Shown piece by piece: positions 1 through 5,140 of a stretch of DNA of 5,140 nucleotides; the stretch's first letter is position 1; the number at the start of each line of letters is the position of its first letter. The notes below the pieces were generated by a model. That model saw nothing but the letters and a program-made list of their open reading frames with translations. It was not told the origin of the DNA and searched no databases. Source of the DNA: a bacterium. Lineage in GTDB: Bacteria; Chloroflexota; Dormibacteria; UBA8260; Bog-877. The DNA is taken from contig JAKAVU010000169.1 in the NCBI GenBank assembly GCA_021817185.1, positions 1-5,140 on the forward strand. Reading direction: 5' to 3'. The translations under genes were made by a program, and so were the position numbers.

Positions 1-1
1 T

Positions 2-871
2 CTGGCGGTGGAGCATGGCGTTGACCTGTCCAGGGTCATCGGGACTGGGTTTCAAGGCCGGGTCACCAAGCGCGACGTGCTGCTCTTCCTAGAGGGCGGG
101 CCCACGACGGTCGGTGCACAGCCGCCGGCTGCAGAACCTTCGGCAGCTCGCACCGATACCGTGCCGGCGGCTGGCCTCGGAGAGAGGATCCCCTTGAGCC
201 CGATGCGGCGGGCCATCGCCGAGCACATGGTCCGCAGCCGCCAGACCTCCCCCCATGCGTGGACGATGGTCGAGGTGGACATGAGCGGCGTGGCCCTGGC
301 CCGGGCTGCCAACCGAGAGCAGTTTCGGCGGGCGACAGGAGCCGACCTGAGCCTGCTGCCGTTCGCGATGAAGGCGACCTGCCTGGCGCTCCGGGCGGTG
401 CCCTCTCTGAACGCCGTCCTGGAGGGCGACGCGGTCGTGCTCCAGCGAGCGGTCAACCTGGGCCTGGCGGTGAGCGTGCCCGACGGGCTCATCGTCCCGG
501 TGGTCAGGGAGGCAGACCGCTATTCCATAGCTGGTCTTGCCCAGGCGGCCAACGAGCTCATCGGCCGAGCCCGGACGGGCCGGTCACGCCTGGATGATGT
601 GGAGGGCGGCACCTTCACGCTCAACAACGCCGGCGCGTTGGGGACGGTGATGTCGCAGGCCATCATCAACCAGCCCCAGGCGGCGATCCTGGTCATGGAC
701 GCGGTGGTCAAGCGACCGGTGGTGGTGGGAGACGCCATCGCGATTCGGCCGATGATGAACCTCTGCCTCAGTTTCGACCACCGGATCAACGACGGGTCGG
801 CGGCCGCCCTCTTCCTGGGAGCCGTGAAGGGATGGCTGGAAGGGGCTAGCGCCGAGACGCCCATCTACTGA
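2..871 (+). CDS. 2-oxo acid dehydrogenase E2 component, dihydrolipoamide acyltransferase (5'-truncated by window edge)
   Basis: This is the C-terminal 289 residues of the E2 core of a pyruvate or branched-chain 2-oxo acid dehydrogenase complex. E2 moves the acyl group from lipoyl-lysine to CoA in the cytosol. Residues 1-32 are the end of the peripheral subunit-binding domain (EHGVDLSRVIGTG, GRVTKRDVL). A Pro/Ala-rich linker follows (about 33-60). The catalytic domain runs from about 62 (RIPLSPMRRAIAEHM) to 285 and includes TFTLNNAGALGTV, IINQPQAAIL and the active-site motif DHRINDG, with His codon 779-781 and Asp codon 791-793. The reading frame is open at the left edge, so the GTG at position 8 is an internal Val and not a start. 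The N-terminal lipoyl domain should lie upstream. The lipA and lipB genes that follow make the cofactor this protein carries. The family call is firm. The substrate class (pyruvate, 2-oxoglutarate or branched-chain) cannot be fixed from this part, although the NNAGALG and VKRPVVV segments resemble my recollection of pyruvate/branched-chain E2s. Confidence 0.95.
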   Translation: MAVEHGVDLSRVIGTGFQGRVTKRDVLLFLEGGPTTVGAQPPAAEPSAARTDTVPAAGLGERIPLSPMRRAIAEHMVRSRQTSPHAWTMVEVDMSGVALARAANREQFRRATGADLSLLPFAMKATCLALRAVPSLNAVLEGDAVVLQRAVNLGLAVSVPDGLIVPVVREADRYSIAGLAQAANELIGRARTGRSRLDDVEGGTFTLNNAGALGTVMSQAIINQPQAAILVMDAVVKRPVVVGDAIAIRPMMNLCLSFDHRINDGSAAALFLGAVKGWLEGASAETPIY

Positions 872-937
872 TCCGGCCCGTTGCCGAGCATCTTTCCCGC
901 GACCAATATGGCGGATGCCCAGGGTCCTGGTACCGGC

Positions 938-943
938 TACGAT
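938..943 (+). promoter_or_regulatory. possible -10 element for a leaderless lipA transcript
   Basis: TACGAT fits the TANNNT -10 pattern and ends 6 nt before the ATG at 950. That would put transcription initiation at or next to the start codon, as in the leaderless mRNAs common in several high-GC phyla. No Shine-Dalgarno precedes this ATG. The expected -35 position, around 914-920, has no good TTGACA match. This is an inference from spacing only. Confidence 0.3.
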
Positions 944-949
944 GGGCGC

Positions 950-1957
950 ATGGACAGTTCGCCCCACGCCAGTTCAGTTGCTCCCAAAGTGGTCTTGCCG
1001 CTCGTTCCCGACCACCGTCCCACCGTCATCCCTGGCCGGGGCCCGGTTGGTGACGGCAGGCCGATCTGGCAGCAGTTGCTGCCAGAGGGAGTTGACCGCC
1101 GTCCCCCCTGGCTGACGGTGCGAATGCCCCAGGGAGAGAGCTACTCCAAGATAGATCGGCTCATGCGAGGCCAGAAGCTCAACACCGTCTGCGAGGAGGC
1201 TCGCTGCCCCAACCTCGGGGAGTGCTGGAGCTACGGGACGGCCACCTTCATGATCCTGGGCGAGATCTGCACCAGAGCCTGCGCCTTCTGTGCCGTCACC
1301 TCCGGGCGTCCCCGTGGCCTGGACCTGGAAGAGCCGCGACGGGTTGCGGTTGCGGTCGGGGAGATGGGCCTGCGCCATGCGGTCATCACCTCGGTGGACC
1401 GCGACGACCTCCCGGACGGGGGAGCCGCGATTTTCGCGGCCACGATCAGGGCCATTCATCAGGACGTGCCGGGCTGCCAGGTGGAGGTCCTGACCCCCGA
1501 CTTTCAGGGATCGCAGTCGAGCCTGGAGATCGTGATGGAGTCACGCCCTGAGGTCTTCAACCACAACATCGAGACCGTGCCCAGGCTCTTCGCCAGAGTG
1601 AGGCCCAAGTCCTTGTACCGGCGCTCCCTTGAAGTGCTGCGGCGAGCCGGTGAGTTGGGTCCCGGCTCCCAGACCAAATCCGGGCTGATGGTGGGTTTGG
1701 GCGAGACAATGGAGGAGGTCAAGCAGGTGCTGAGCGATCTCCGCGAGCAGGACGTCAAGCTGGTCACGGTTGGCCAGTACCTGAGACCGTCGCTCAAGCA
1801 CATACGGTGCGACCGGTTCTGGCACCCGGAAGAGTTCGTGGAGATCCGGGAGTACGGCGAGACCCTAGGGTTCGCCCACATCGAGGCGGGGCCTCTGGTG
1901 CGGAGTTCGTACCACGCTCATCAGCAGGTGCAGGCAGCGGCCGCCGCGGCGGGTTGA
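950..1957 (+). CDS. lipA: lipoyl synthase (radical SAM)
   Basis: LipA is a cytosolic radical SAM enzyme. It inserts two sulfur atoms into protein-bound octanoyl groups, sacrificing its auxiliary [4Fe-4S] cluster. Numbered from the ATG at 950 (335 aa), the auxiliary-cluster motif CX4CX5C is C81, C86, C92 (TVCEEARCPNLGECW). The radical SAM motif CX3CX2C is C107, C111, C114 (CTRACAFC). The segment GTATFMILG, the stretch VFNHNIETVPRL and the C-terminal RSSYHA (318-323), whose serine ligates the auxiliary cluster in the family, are all present. The family core begins near residue 50 (RRPPWLTVR). The first 50 residues are a non-conserved extension, and the protein ends in an Ala-rich tail. In-frame starts at TTG 881 and ATG 908 are possible. 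ATG 950 is preferred because it gives a more usual length and has a -10-like hexamer just upstream. The gene lies between E2 and lipB, whose product supplies its octanoylated substrate. Confidence 0.96.
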   Translation: MDSSPHASSVAPKVVLPLVPDHRPTVIPGRGPVGDGRPIWQQLLPEGVDRRPPWLTVRMPQGESYSKIDRLMRGQKLNTVCEEARCPNLGECWSYGTATFMILGEICTRACAFCAVTSGRPRGLDLEEPRRVAVAVGEMGLRHAVITSVDRDDLPDGGAAIFAATIRAIHQDVPGCQVEVLTPDFQGSQSSLEIVMESRPEVFNHNIETVPRLFARVRPKSLYRRSLEVLRRAGELGPGSQTKSGLMVGLGETMEEVKQVLSDLREQDVKLVTVGQYLRPSLKHIRCDRFWHPEEFVEIREYGETLGFAHIEAGPLVRSSYHAHQQVQAAAAAAG

Positions 1958-1959
1958 GG

Positions 1960-2670
1960 ATGGCCGGGATCTGGCGCCCACCGCTCAGGGTCGTTTGGTG
2001 CGGCCTGGTGCCGTATCGCGTGGCCTGGGACTGGCAGAAGCATCTGGCTGCCGCCCGCGCTGCCGGGGAGCTGACCGAGGACATCATGCTGCTGATGGAG
2101 CATCCCCCCGTCTACACCATGGGCAGGGGAGGCGAGCCGGCGCACCTGCTCTCTGGCGTGGAGGGCATCAGGGCCTCCGGAGCCGAGTATTACGAGGTCG
2201 ATCGCGGGGGATCCGTCACCTACCATGGCCCTGGGCAGCTGGTGGGCTACCCAATTGTGGAACTGGACCAGACCGGCCTTGATGCGGTGGCATACCTCCG
2301 GGTCCTGGAAGATGCCCTGATCGACTCGTGTCAGATGCTGGGCGTCGAGTCCTGGCGGGACCCTCCCTACACAGGGGTATGGGCCAAGCCCGGCAAACTG
2401 GCCGCGATCGGGGTCAAGTTGAGCGGCCGCCGGGTGACCTACCATGGCTTCGCTCTCAATGGGACGACGGACCTCGCAGCATTCGGTCTAATCGTTCCAT
2501 GCGGAATCGAGGGCAGGAAGGCTGCATCTCTCGAGCAGTGTGGTGCCCGAGGTGACCTCCGTCCGCAGGCGCTCGGGGAATTGGTCGCTCCTTTTGTGGC
2601 TCACGCCCTGGGGCTGCGCCCTGAGGTAGCGGACATGGCGGCACTTGGGCTGCACTCGGCGCTCGCTTGA
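1960..2670 (+). CDS. lipB: octanoyl-[ACP]:protein N-octanoyltransferase
   Basis: LipB moves octanoate from acyl carrier protein to the target lysine of lipoyl domains, the first step of de novo lipoylation in the cytosol. The 236-aa product has the usual family length. Conserved blocks in order are RGGSVTYHGPGQLVGYPIV (82-100), the Lys-containing block GKLAAIGVK with catalytic K146, TYHGFALN (160-167), and the nucleophile segment VPCGIEG with C181. The acyl-enzyme Cys and the general-acid/base Lys are both in place. The ATG at 1960 begins 2 nt after the lipA stop, so translation is probably coupled. The only purine tract, GAGG, abuts the ATG and is too close to act as a normal ribosome binding site. 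The same frame is open further upstream to 1807, but that part lies inside lipA and lacks LipB similarity, so it is excluded. Confidence 0.96.
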   Translation: MAGIWRPPLRVVWCGLVPYRVAWDWQKHLAAARAAGELTEDIMLLMEHPPVYTMGRGGEPAHLLSGVEGIRASGAEYYEVDRGGSVTYHGPGQLVGYPIVELDQTGLDAVAYLRVLEDALIDSCQMLGVESWRDPPYTGVWAKPGKLAAIGVKLSGRRVTYHGFALNGTTDLAAFGLIVPCGIEGRKAASLEQCGARGDLRPQALGELVAPFVAHALGLRPEVADMAALGLHSALA

Positions 2671-2691
2671 GCTCGGGCATAGGACCTCCTT

Positions 2692-2696
2692 GGAAG
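2692..2696 (+). promoter_or_regulatory. ribosome binding site of the small ORF at 2703
   Basis: GGAAG ends 6 nt before the ATG at 2703. It is the best-spaced Shine-Dalgarno-like tract in the left half of the window. It favours ATG 2703 over the in-frame TTG at 2667, which would overlap the lipB stop. Confidence 0.5.
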
Positions 2697-2702
2697 CGCA
2701 TC

Positions 2703-3074
2703 ATGTCTGTTCACCAAGACGTGGTCAGGCCAAGAGAGAAGCCAGGGAGCCAGCGGCTCAAGACTGCTGTCCAGCTGATCTGGGAGGACGAATCCGGTCA
2801 GGTGCGCACCAGCCGACGCTCCCGTTTGGTCGAACTGGACCGGGCTCTTGAGGTCCTTGAGGAACTCAATTTGCGGGGTGAGCAGTCGGTGCCAGGGCCG
2901 CTCACGGCGCATCTGCGAGCTCTTGGGCTCACCATCCTGCCCCGGGAGAGCCCGACGGCGGTGCTCGATAAGGTGTTGGCGGTGCAGGAGGTGTATCTGC
3001 TCCATCCAGAGTCGGCCAAGACTACCCCGCCCAAACATCCCAGCGCTCCAAGGCAGCCCCCCGAGGGCGAATAG
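2703..3074 (+). CDS. small hypothetical protein overlapping the 5' end of tRNA-Val
   Basis: I do not recognise this 123-aa product and assign no function. Residues 1-20 are charged and probably disordered. Residues about 21-102 look like a small folded domain: a short strand-like start (TAVQLIWEDESGQVRTSRRSR), an amphipathic helix (LVELDRALEVLEELNL), a loop, and a second helical half (LTAHLRALGL, then PTAVLDKVLAVQEVYLL). The last 20 residues are rich in Pro, Lys and Ser. There is no signal peptide, membrane segment or metal-binding Cys cluster. The third codon position is still mostly G or C, which supports real coding. The ORF starts 32 nt after lipB and may be the last gene of that transcript. 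Its stop codon TAG (3072-3074) lies inside the tRNA gene. An alternative start is TTG 2667, adding 12 residues. The 3' part may be poorly conserved, because it doubles as the tRNA leader. Confidence 0.6.
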   Translation: MSVHQDVVRPREKPGSQRLKTAVQLIWEDESGQVRTSRRSRLVELDRALEVLEELNLRGEQSVPGPLTAHLRALGLTILPRESPTAVLDKVLAVQEVYLLHPESAKTTPPKHPSAPRQPPEGE

Positions 3075-3136
3075 CTCAGCGGTAGAGCGCCTCGCTTACA
3101 CCGAGGAAGTCGCAGGTTCGAATCCTGCTTCGCCCA
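3065..3136 (+). tRNA. tRNA-Val (anticodon UAC)
   Basis: The 72 nt fold as a complete cloverleaf. The acceptor stem GGGCGAA/TTCGCCC has seven Watson-Crick pairs. The D stem is GCTC/GAGC with loop AGCGGTA. The anticodon stem is CCTCG/CGAGG with the 7-nt loop CTTACAC, giving anticodon TAC. The variable loop is AAGTC, and the T arm is GCAGG/CCTGC around TTCGAAT. The discriminator is A and the next bases are CGT, so the CCA end is not encoded and must be added after transcription. The anticodon reads valine GUA/GUG codons, depending on modification of U34. The first 10 nt overlap the end of the preceding ORF. No separate promoter is clear, so it may be read through from the lip operon or start inside that ORF. 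Confidence 0.96.
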
Positions 3137-3194
3137 CGTCGGTCGGAGTCGGTGCGCCGCTCCGCCTCCGCCACGGTGCGGGGCCACTTCAAAG

Positions 3195-3299
3195 GCCTAC
3201 ATCGCCTGGTACAACCAGAGCCGGCCCCACTCGTCGCTGGACGACCCCACCTCCGACGCCGTCTACGCAGGAGGCATCATGTCCAACTGCGCGGCCTGA
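3195..3299 (+). pseudogene. remnant of an IS3-type transposase (C-terminal end of the DDE integrase domain)
   Basis: The frame 3195-3299 encodes AYIAWYNQSRPHSSLDD, then about 17 more residues and a TGA stop. The pattern YIxxYNxxRPHxSL-x-x-x-T/S-x-D-x-x-Y is the hallmark C-terminal end of IS3/IS150-type OrfB transposases, just after the catalytic Glu region. Upstream the same frame runs into a Pro/Cys/Arg-rich stretch with no transposase similarity and then reaches the tRNA. The rest of the protein, including the DDE residues, is gone. This is a decayed insertion-sequence scrap with no activity. It is placed 58 bp after the tRNA-Val gene. Which IS3 subgroup it came from cannot be told from about 30 residues. 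Confidence 0.75.
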
Positions 3300-3308
3300 C
3301 ACGCCAAG

Positions 3309-3365
3309 GCGGGGATGTCCACGTTGTCCAACTTGTTCACCCCCTTCCCCGCACCCCATCCCCGC
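3309..3365. repeat. 9-bp perfect inverted repeat after the transposase remnant
   Basis: GCGGGGATG at 3309-3317 is the exact reverse complement of CATCCCCGC at 3357-3365, with 39 nt between. It begins 10 nt after the transposase stop. It may belong to the residual 3' noncoding end of the insertion sequence, or it could close an RNA stem-loop. An 8-bp direct repeat, GTCCAACT, also occurs at 3281-3288 and 3326-3333. Confidence 0.4.
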
Positions 3366-3511
3366 TACTATTACGACTTATCCAACGAGCTTAGCCCAGC
3401 CCTGTATCTGTCTATCCCCATAGGGCCACACCGGTTGCCCGATCGGTGTTCGGCCGACGCAGCCCGCATACTCCAACTCTAGGATGACATCTTTCGGCCC
3501 GACAATAGTGG
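3366..3511. other. intergenic sequence before the glycosyltransferase gene
   Basis: No ORF with protein-like features is seen here on either strand. The stretch is less GC-rich at 3366-3420, which could suit a promoter, and TAGGAT (3480-3485) matches the TANNNT -10 pattern, but neither has a convincing -35 partner. No U-tract terminator is present. The promoter of the next gene should lie here but cannot be placed with confidence. Confidence 0.4.
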
Positions 3512-4876
3512 ATGGCGCATTACTTGAAAGGCCCAACAACTCCTGAGTCGAAGTCCAGCCCGAGGCATCCATCGATGAGGGCGCGGACGCTGTGGGCCCC
3601 TTCCCGATTGGTAGTGCGGATCATGCAGGTGCTGCTCCTATTCTTGATCGTGCTGGCGGCCGGGGCAGTCTTCCCAACCGAACTCGGGCTATTGGCCAGA
3701 CACTCCGCGGTGCAGTCCACGATTGGAGACGTAGTCTACTTCGCTCATGCAGCATATGGGTTGATGCAGGGCCACATCCCCTACCAACCCGGCTTCCTCT
3801 CGCGCCCTGATCAGGGCCTGCCGTACCTATATCCACCTCTTACGCTCTTGATAACACTTCCGCCCGTCGTGGCGGGCGGTAATTACACTGCCGCTTTTTC
3901 TCTCGAGATTCTCATCTTGTCGCTTGCGGGTTGCGCGGCCCTGGCACACTTCGCGAAGCATCTCGGGGTGGCTGCTCCAGTGGGCCTGACCGCAGCCGTG
4001 CTCATCGTCGCCACGGGACCAGTTTGGCTGACCAGAGTGGACAGCCTCCAGGGTCTTCTGGTCGCCGGTTCGGCCCTTGCCCTGGTTGGTGGGCGCAGGA
4101 CTATGGCCGTAGCCCTGGTGGCACTAGCATGTCTGGTCAAGGAGACGGCGGTGCTGGCGGCCGTGCCAGTGGGTGTGTGGTGCTTGGCCCCCGACAGCGG
4201 CAACTTGCTGACGTGGACCAGGCGGGTTCGGGAATCGCTGCTGGGACTCGTACCCGCGCTGCTCATCTTCAGCCTCTTCCTGATCTGGTCGAGCGGAGGC
4301 GAGGTGACATCCTCCCTGTCCAGCATCCATCGCGGCATGGAACTCGAAAGCATCCCAGCCGGTGTCGCGATTGCGCTGAGCCACTTCTTCCCGGTGCACT
4401 TGTATCGCGGTGCCCTTGCGTCGGAGGAGCTGCGAGGGGCGGACATCTCCAGTTTGGCAATCTTTGCCATCTCGCTCGGGTGCATTGTCATCGCCGCAGG
4501 GTCGGTCTTGCTGGCGCTGCGCCATCGACATCCTGCGACGGCCATCGCCATGGCCGTCGCCGTTGGCCTGTGCGCGACCCCGGTGCTGTCGCCCCAGTAT
4601 CTGCTCGACCTTCTGCCCGTGTTGGCAGTCGTGGGATACGTGGAATACCCCAGGGTGTGGGGTGCCAGGCTGATGTTGCTGGGCCTCTTGCTGGCGGTTC
4701 TGACCCAGGCGGAGTTCCCCTACCTATTCAGTTCGGTGGTGGCGCTGCGGCCGGCGGGGCTGGCCGCACTACTGCTCCGTAATATTGTGCTCCTTCTGGT
4801 TGCCGCCATCCTGGCGTGGAACAGTCCCTGGTGCCGCCTTGGTGCCGTGGTTCCAGCTCAAGAGCCGCAGGAGTAG
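3512..4876 (+). CDS. polytopic membrane glycosyltransferase, GT87/DUF2029-like (GT-C fold)
   Basis: The 454-aa product resembles GT87 enzymes. These inner-membrane glycosyltransferases, such as mycobacterial mannosyltransferases, use polyprenyl-phosphate sugars and act on the outer face of the membrane. A basic N-terminus is followed by a first membrane helix at about 36-54. The first external loop carries D73 and YGLMQGHIPYQ (82-92), a likely catalytic Asp region, then YLYPPLTLL (105-113). Later family-like blocks are RVDSLQGLLVAGSALAL (175-191), LVKETAVLAAVPVGVW (208-223), RGMELESIPAG (274-284) and SPQYLLDLLPVLAVV (360-374). About ten hydrophobic segments are spread to residue 436. ATG 3512 gives the longest form but has no Shine-Dalgarno. 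ATG 3575 has GAGG at 3562-3565 with 9-nt spacing and leaves a 433-aa protein with the first helix intact, so it is an equally good start. The gene stands alone after the IS scrap. Sugar and acceptor are unknown. Confidence 0.8.
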   Translation: MAHYLKGPTTPESKSSPRHPSMRARTLWAPSRLVVRIMQVLLLFLIVLAAGAVFPTELGLLARHSAVQSTIGDVVYFAHAAYGLMQGHIPYQPGFLSRPDQGLPYLYPPLTLLITLPPVVAGGNYTAAFSLEILILSLAGCAALAHFAKHLGVAAPVGLTAAVLIVATGPVWLTRVDSLQGLLVAGSALALVGGRRTMAVALVALACLVKETAVLAAVPVGVWCLAPDSGNLLTWTRRVRESLLGLVPALLIFSLFLIWSSGGEVTSSLSSIHRGMELESIPAGVAIALSHFFPVHLYRGALASEELRGADISSLAIFAISLGCIVIAAGSVLLALRHRHPATAIAMAVAVGLCATPVLSPQYLLDLLPVLAVVGYVEYPRVWGARLMLLGLLLAVLTQAEFPYLFSSVVALRPAGLAALLLRNIVLLLVAAILAWNSPWCRLGAVVPAQEPQE

Positions 4877-4958
4877 TTCGAACACGTCCGAGAACGGTGC
4901 AAAGCTCCGCGCAATGCTGCTGACTAGGGATCCCCCAAAGGGCGCCGCGGAAGCCCAC

Positions 4959-4976
4959 TGTGGGGATTTCCCCATA
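4959..4976 (+). repeat. hairpin in the intergenic region after the glycosyltransferase
   Basis: TGGGGA (4961-4966) and TCCCCA (4969-4974) pair around TT. A flanking G-U and a T-A pair extend the stem to 8 bp, and in RNA the tip would open to a 4-nt loop. It lies 85 nt past the glycosyltransferase stop. No U-tract follows, so it is not a classical intrinsic terminator. Confidence 0.4.
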
Positions 4977-4982
4977 ACGCGC

Positions 4983-5011
4983 ACTCCCAGCAGTGGGAGT
5001 ATGCTGGGAGT
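4983..5011 (+). repeat. perfect 10-bp inverted repeat with competing pairings
   Basis: ACTCCCAGCA (4983-4992) is the exact reverse complement of TGCTGGGAGT (5002-5011), with a 9-nt loop. The loop itself contains GGGAGT (4995-5000), which can pair instead with ACTCCC (4983-4988) around a 6-nt loop. In addition GGGAGTCC (5006-5013) is complementary to GGACTCCC at 5084-5091. The pairings exclude each other. The element may be a terminator for the glycosyltransferase gene, a protein-binding operator, or an RNA switch for a gene beyond the window. No U-run follows. Confidence 0.5.
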
Positions 5012-5140
5012 CCTCATGGCGCTGTCGTAGTGTCACCAGATCTGGCTCTCTCTTAGTCCACCGCGGCGCGGGGCACGTGTACAGGACTCCCTGAGGTACA
5101 AACAGGCGGCGGGAAGACTGACGCCGAGGGGGCGTCTGCC

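Larger units (their letters stand above)
4877..5140. other. noncoding, repeat-rich intergenic region
   Basis: No convincing gene is seen in this 264-bp stretch. On the + strand, frames starting with ATG, GTG or TTG close quickly or look unlike proteins. One - strand frame is open from the window edge to 4728, but its composition is that of an antisense shadow. Besides the two hairpins at 4959-5011, there are the palindrome GGGATCCC (4927-4934), the pair TGTAC/GTACA (5078-5082 and 5096-5100), and a 6-bp hairpin GACGCC/GGCGTC (5120-5125 and 5131-5136). The next gene presumably begins beyond position 5140. Confidence 0.45.

Noticed and set aside
881..949. Extending lipA to TTG 881 or ATG 908
   Set aside because: The added residues are not part of the LipA core and have no ribosome binding site. 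The possibility is noted but not chosen.
1807..1959. Extending lipB upstream into lipA
   Set aside because: The sequence is Arg/Gly-rich out-of-frame reading of lipA and precedes the first LipB-like residues. ATG 1960 gives the normal family length.
3065..3136. tRNA 3' end as a phage or island attachment site
   Set aside because: No second copy of the T-arm/acceptor 3' sequence occurs downstream in the window and no integrase gene is present, so there is no support within this sequence.
3263..3340. A 25-codon - strand ORF starting GTG at 3340, product beginning VNKLDNVDIPAL
   Set aside because: It looks protein-like and has a G-rich tract before the GTG, but it is very short and antisense to the transposase remnant. 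Nothing beyond the open frame supports it.
2848..3423. A + strand frame of 191 codons running through the tRNA
   Set aside because: It translates the tRNA and both flanks, is Pro/Arg/Ser/Cys-rich and matches no protein. It is out of frame with both the small ORF and the transposase remnant.
3883..4551. A long - strand open frame (222 codons) inside the glycosyltransferase gene
   Set aside because: The opposite strand encodes a protein with clear membrane segments and family motifs. The antisense product is Ser/Thr/Arg/Ala-rich with no structure, as expected for GC-rich antisense frames.
4728..5140. A - strand frame open from the right window edge to 4728
   Set aside because: It overlaps the glycosyltransferase 3' end, ends in a Pro/Ala-rich run typical of antisense shadows, and shows no recognisable domain.
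1..5140. CRISPR arrays, toxin-antitoxin pairs, known riboswitches or intrinsic terminators with U-tracts
   Set aside because: No regularly spaced repeats, no paired small ORFs and no hairpin followed by a T-run were seen on either strand.

Overview
The window is about 5.1 kb of GC-rich bacterial DNA. Every gene that can be supported lies on the + strand. High GC, frequent GTG/TTG codons, a tRNA without an encoded CCA end and poor or absent Shine-Dalgarno signals at lipA and lipB would fit Chloroflexota, Actinomycetota or a related high-GC lineage. No rRNA or marker gene settles this, so the placement is a guess.

Positions 2-2670 form a protein lipoylation cluster. It opens with the 3' part of a 2-oxo acid dehydrogenase E2 gene (end of the peripheral subunit-binding domain, a linker, and the complete acyltransferase domain with the DHRxxDG active site). 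Next come lipA (lipoyl synthase, all six Fe-S cysteines and the RSSY motif present) and, 2 nt later, lipB (octanoyltransferase, catalytic Lys and Cys present). LipB attaches octanoate to a lipoyl domain, LipA inserts the two sulfurs, and the modified E2 carries acyl groups for the complex. The cluster therefore encodes both the enzyme and its cofactor maturation. The E2 lipoyl domain, and probably E1 and E3, lie upstream of the window.

Positions 2703-3136 hold a small unrecognised ORF of about 123 codons. Its stop codon lies inside the following tRNA-Val(UAC) gene, which folds as a perfect cloverleaf.

Positions 3137-3511 carry no intact gene. They contain the C-terminal scrap of an IS3-type DDE transposase and a 9-bp inverted repeat, then sequence in which nothing clear is seen. 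This looks like a former insertion site just downstream of the tRNA.

Positions 3512-4876 encode a polytopic membrane protein with the signatures of the GT87/DUF2029 family of GT-C glycosyltransferases. It has no evident link to lipoylation.

Positions 4877-5140 appear noncoding but are rich in inverted repeats, including segments that can pair in mutually exclusive ways. This could be a 3' end/terminator region or a structured leader of a gene beyond the window. No clearly new multi-gene system was found. The best leads are the unknown small ORF fused to the tRNA, the structured 3' intergenic region and the possible leaderless lipA start.
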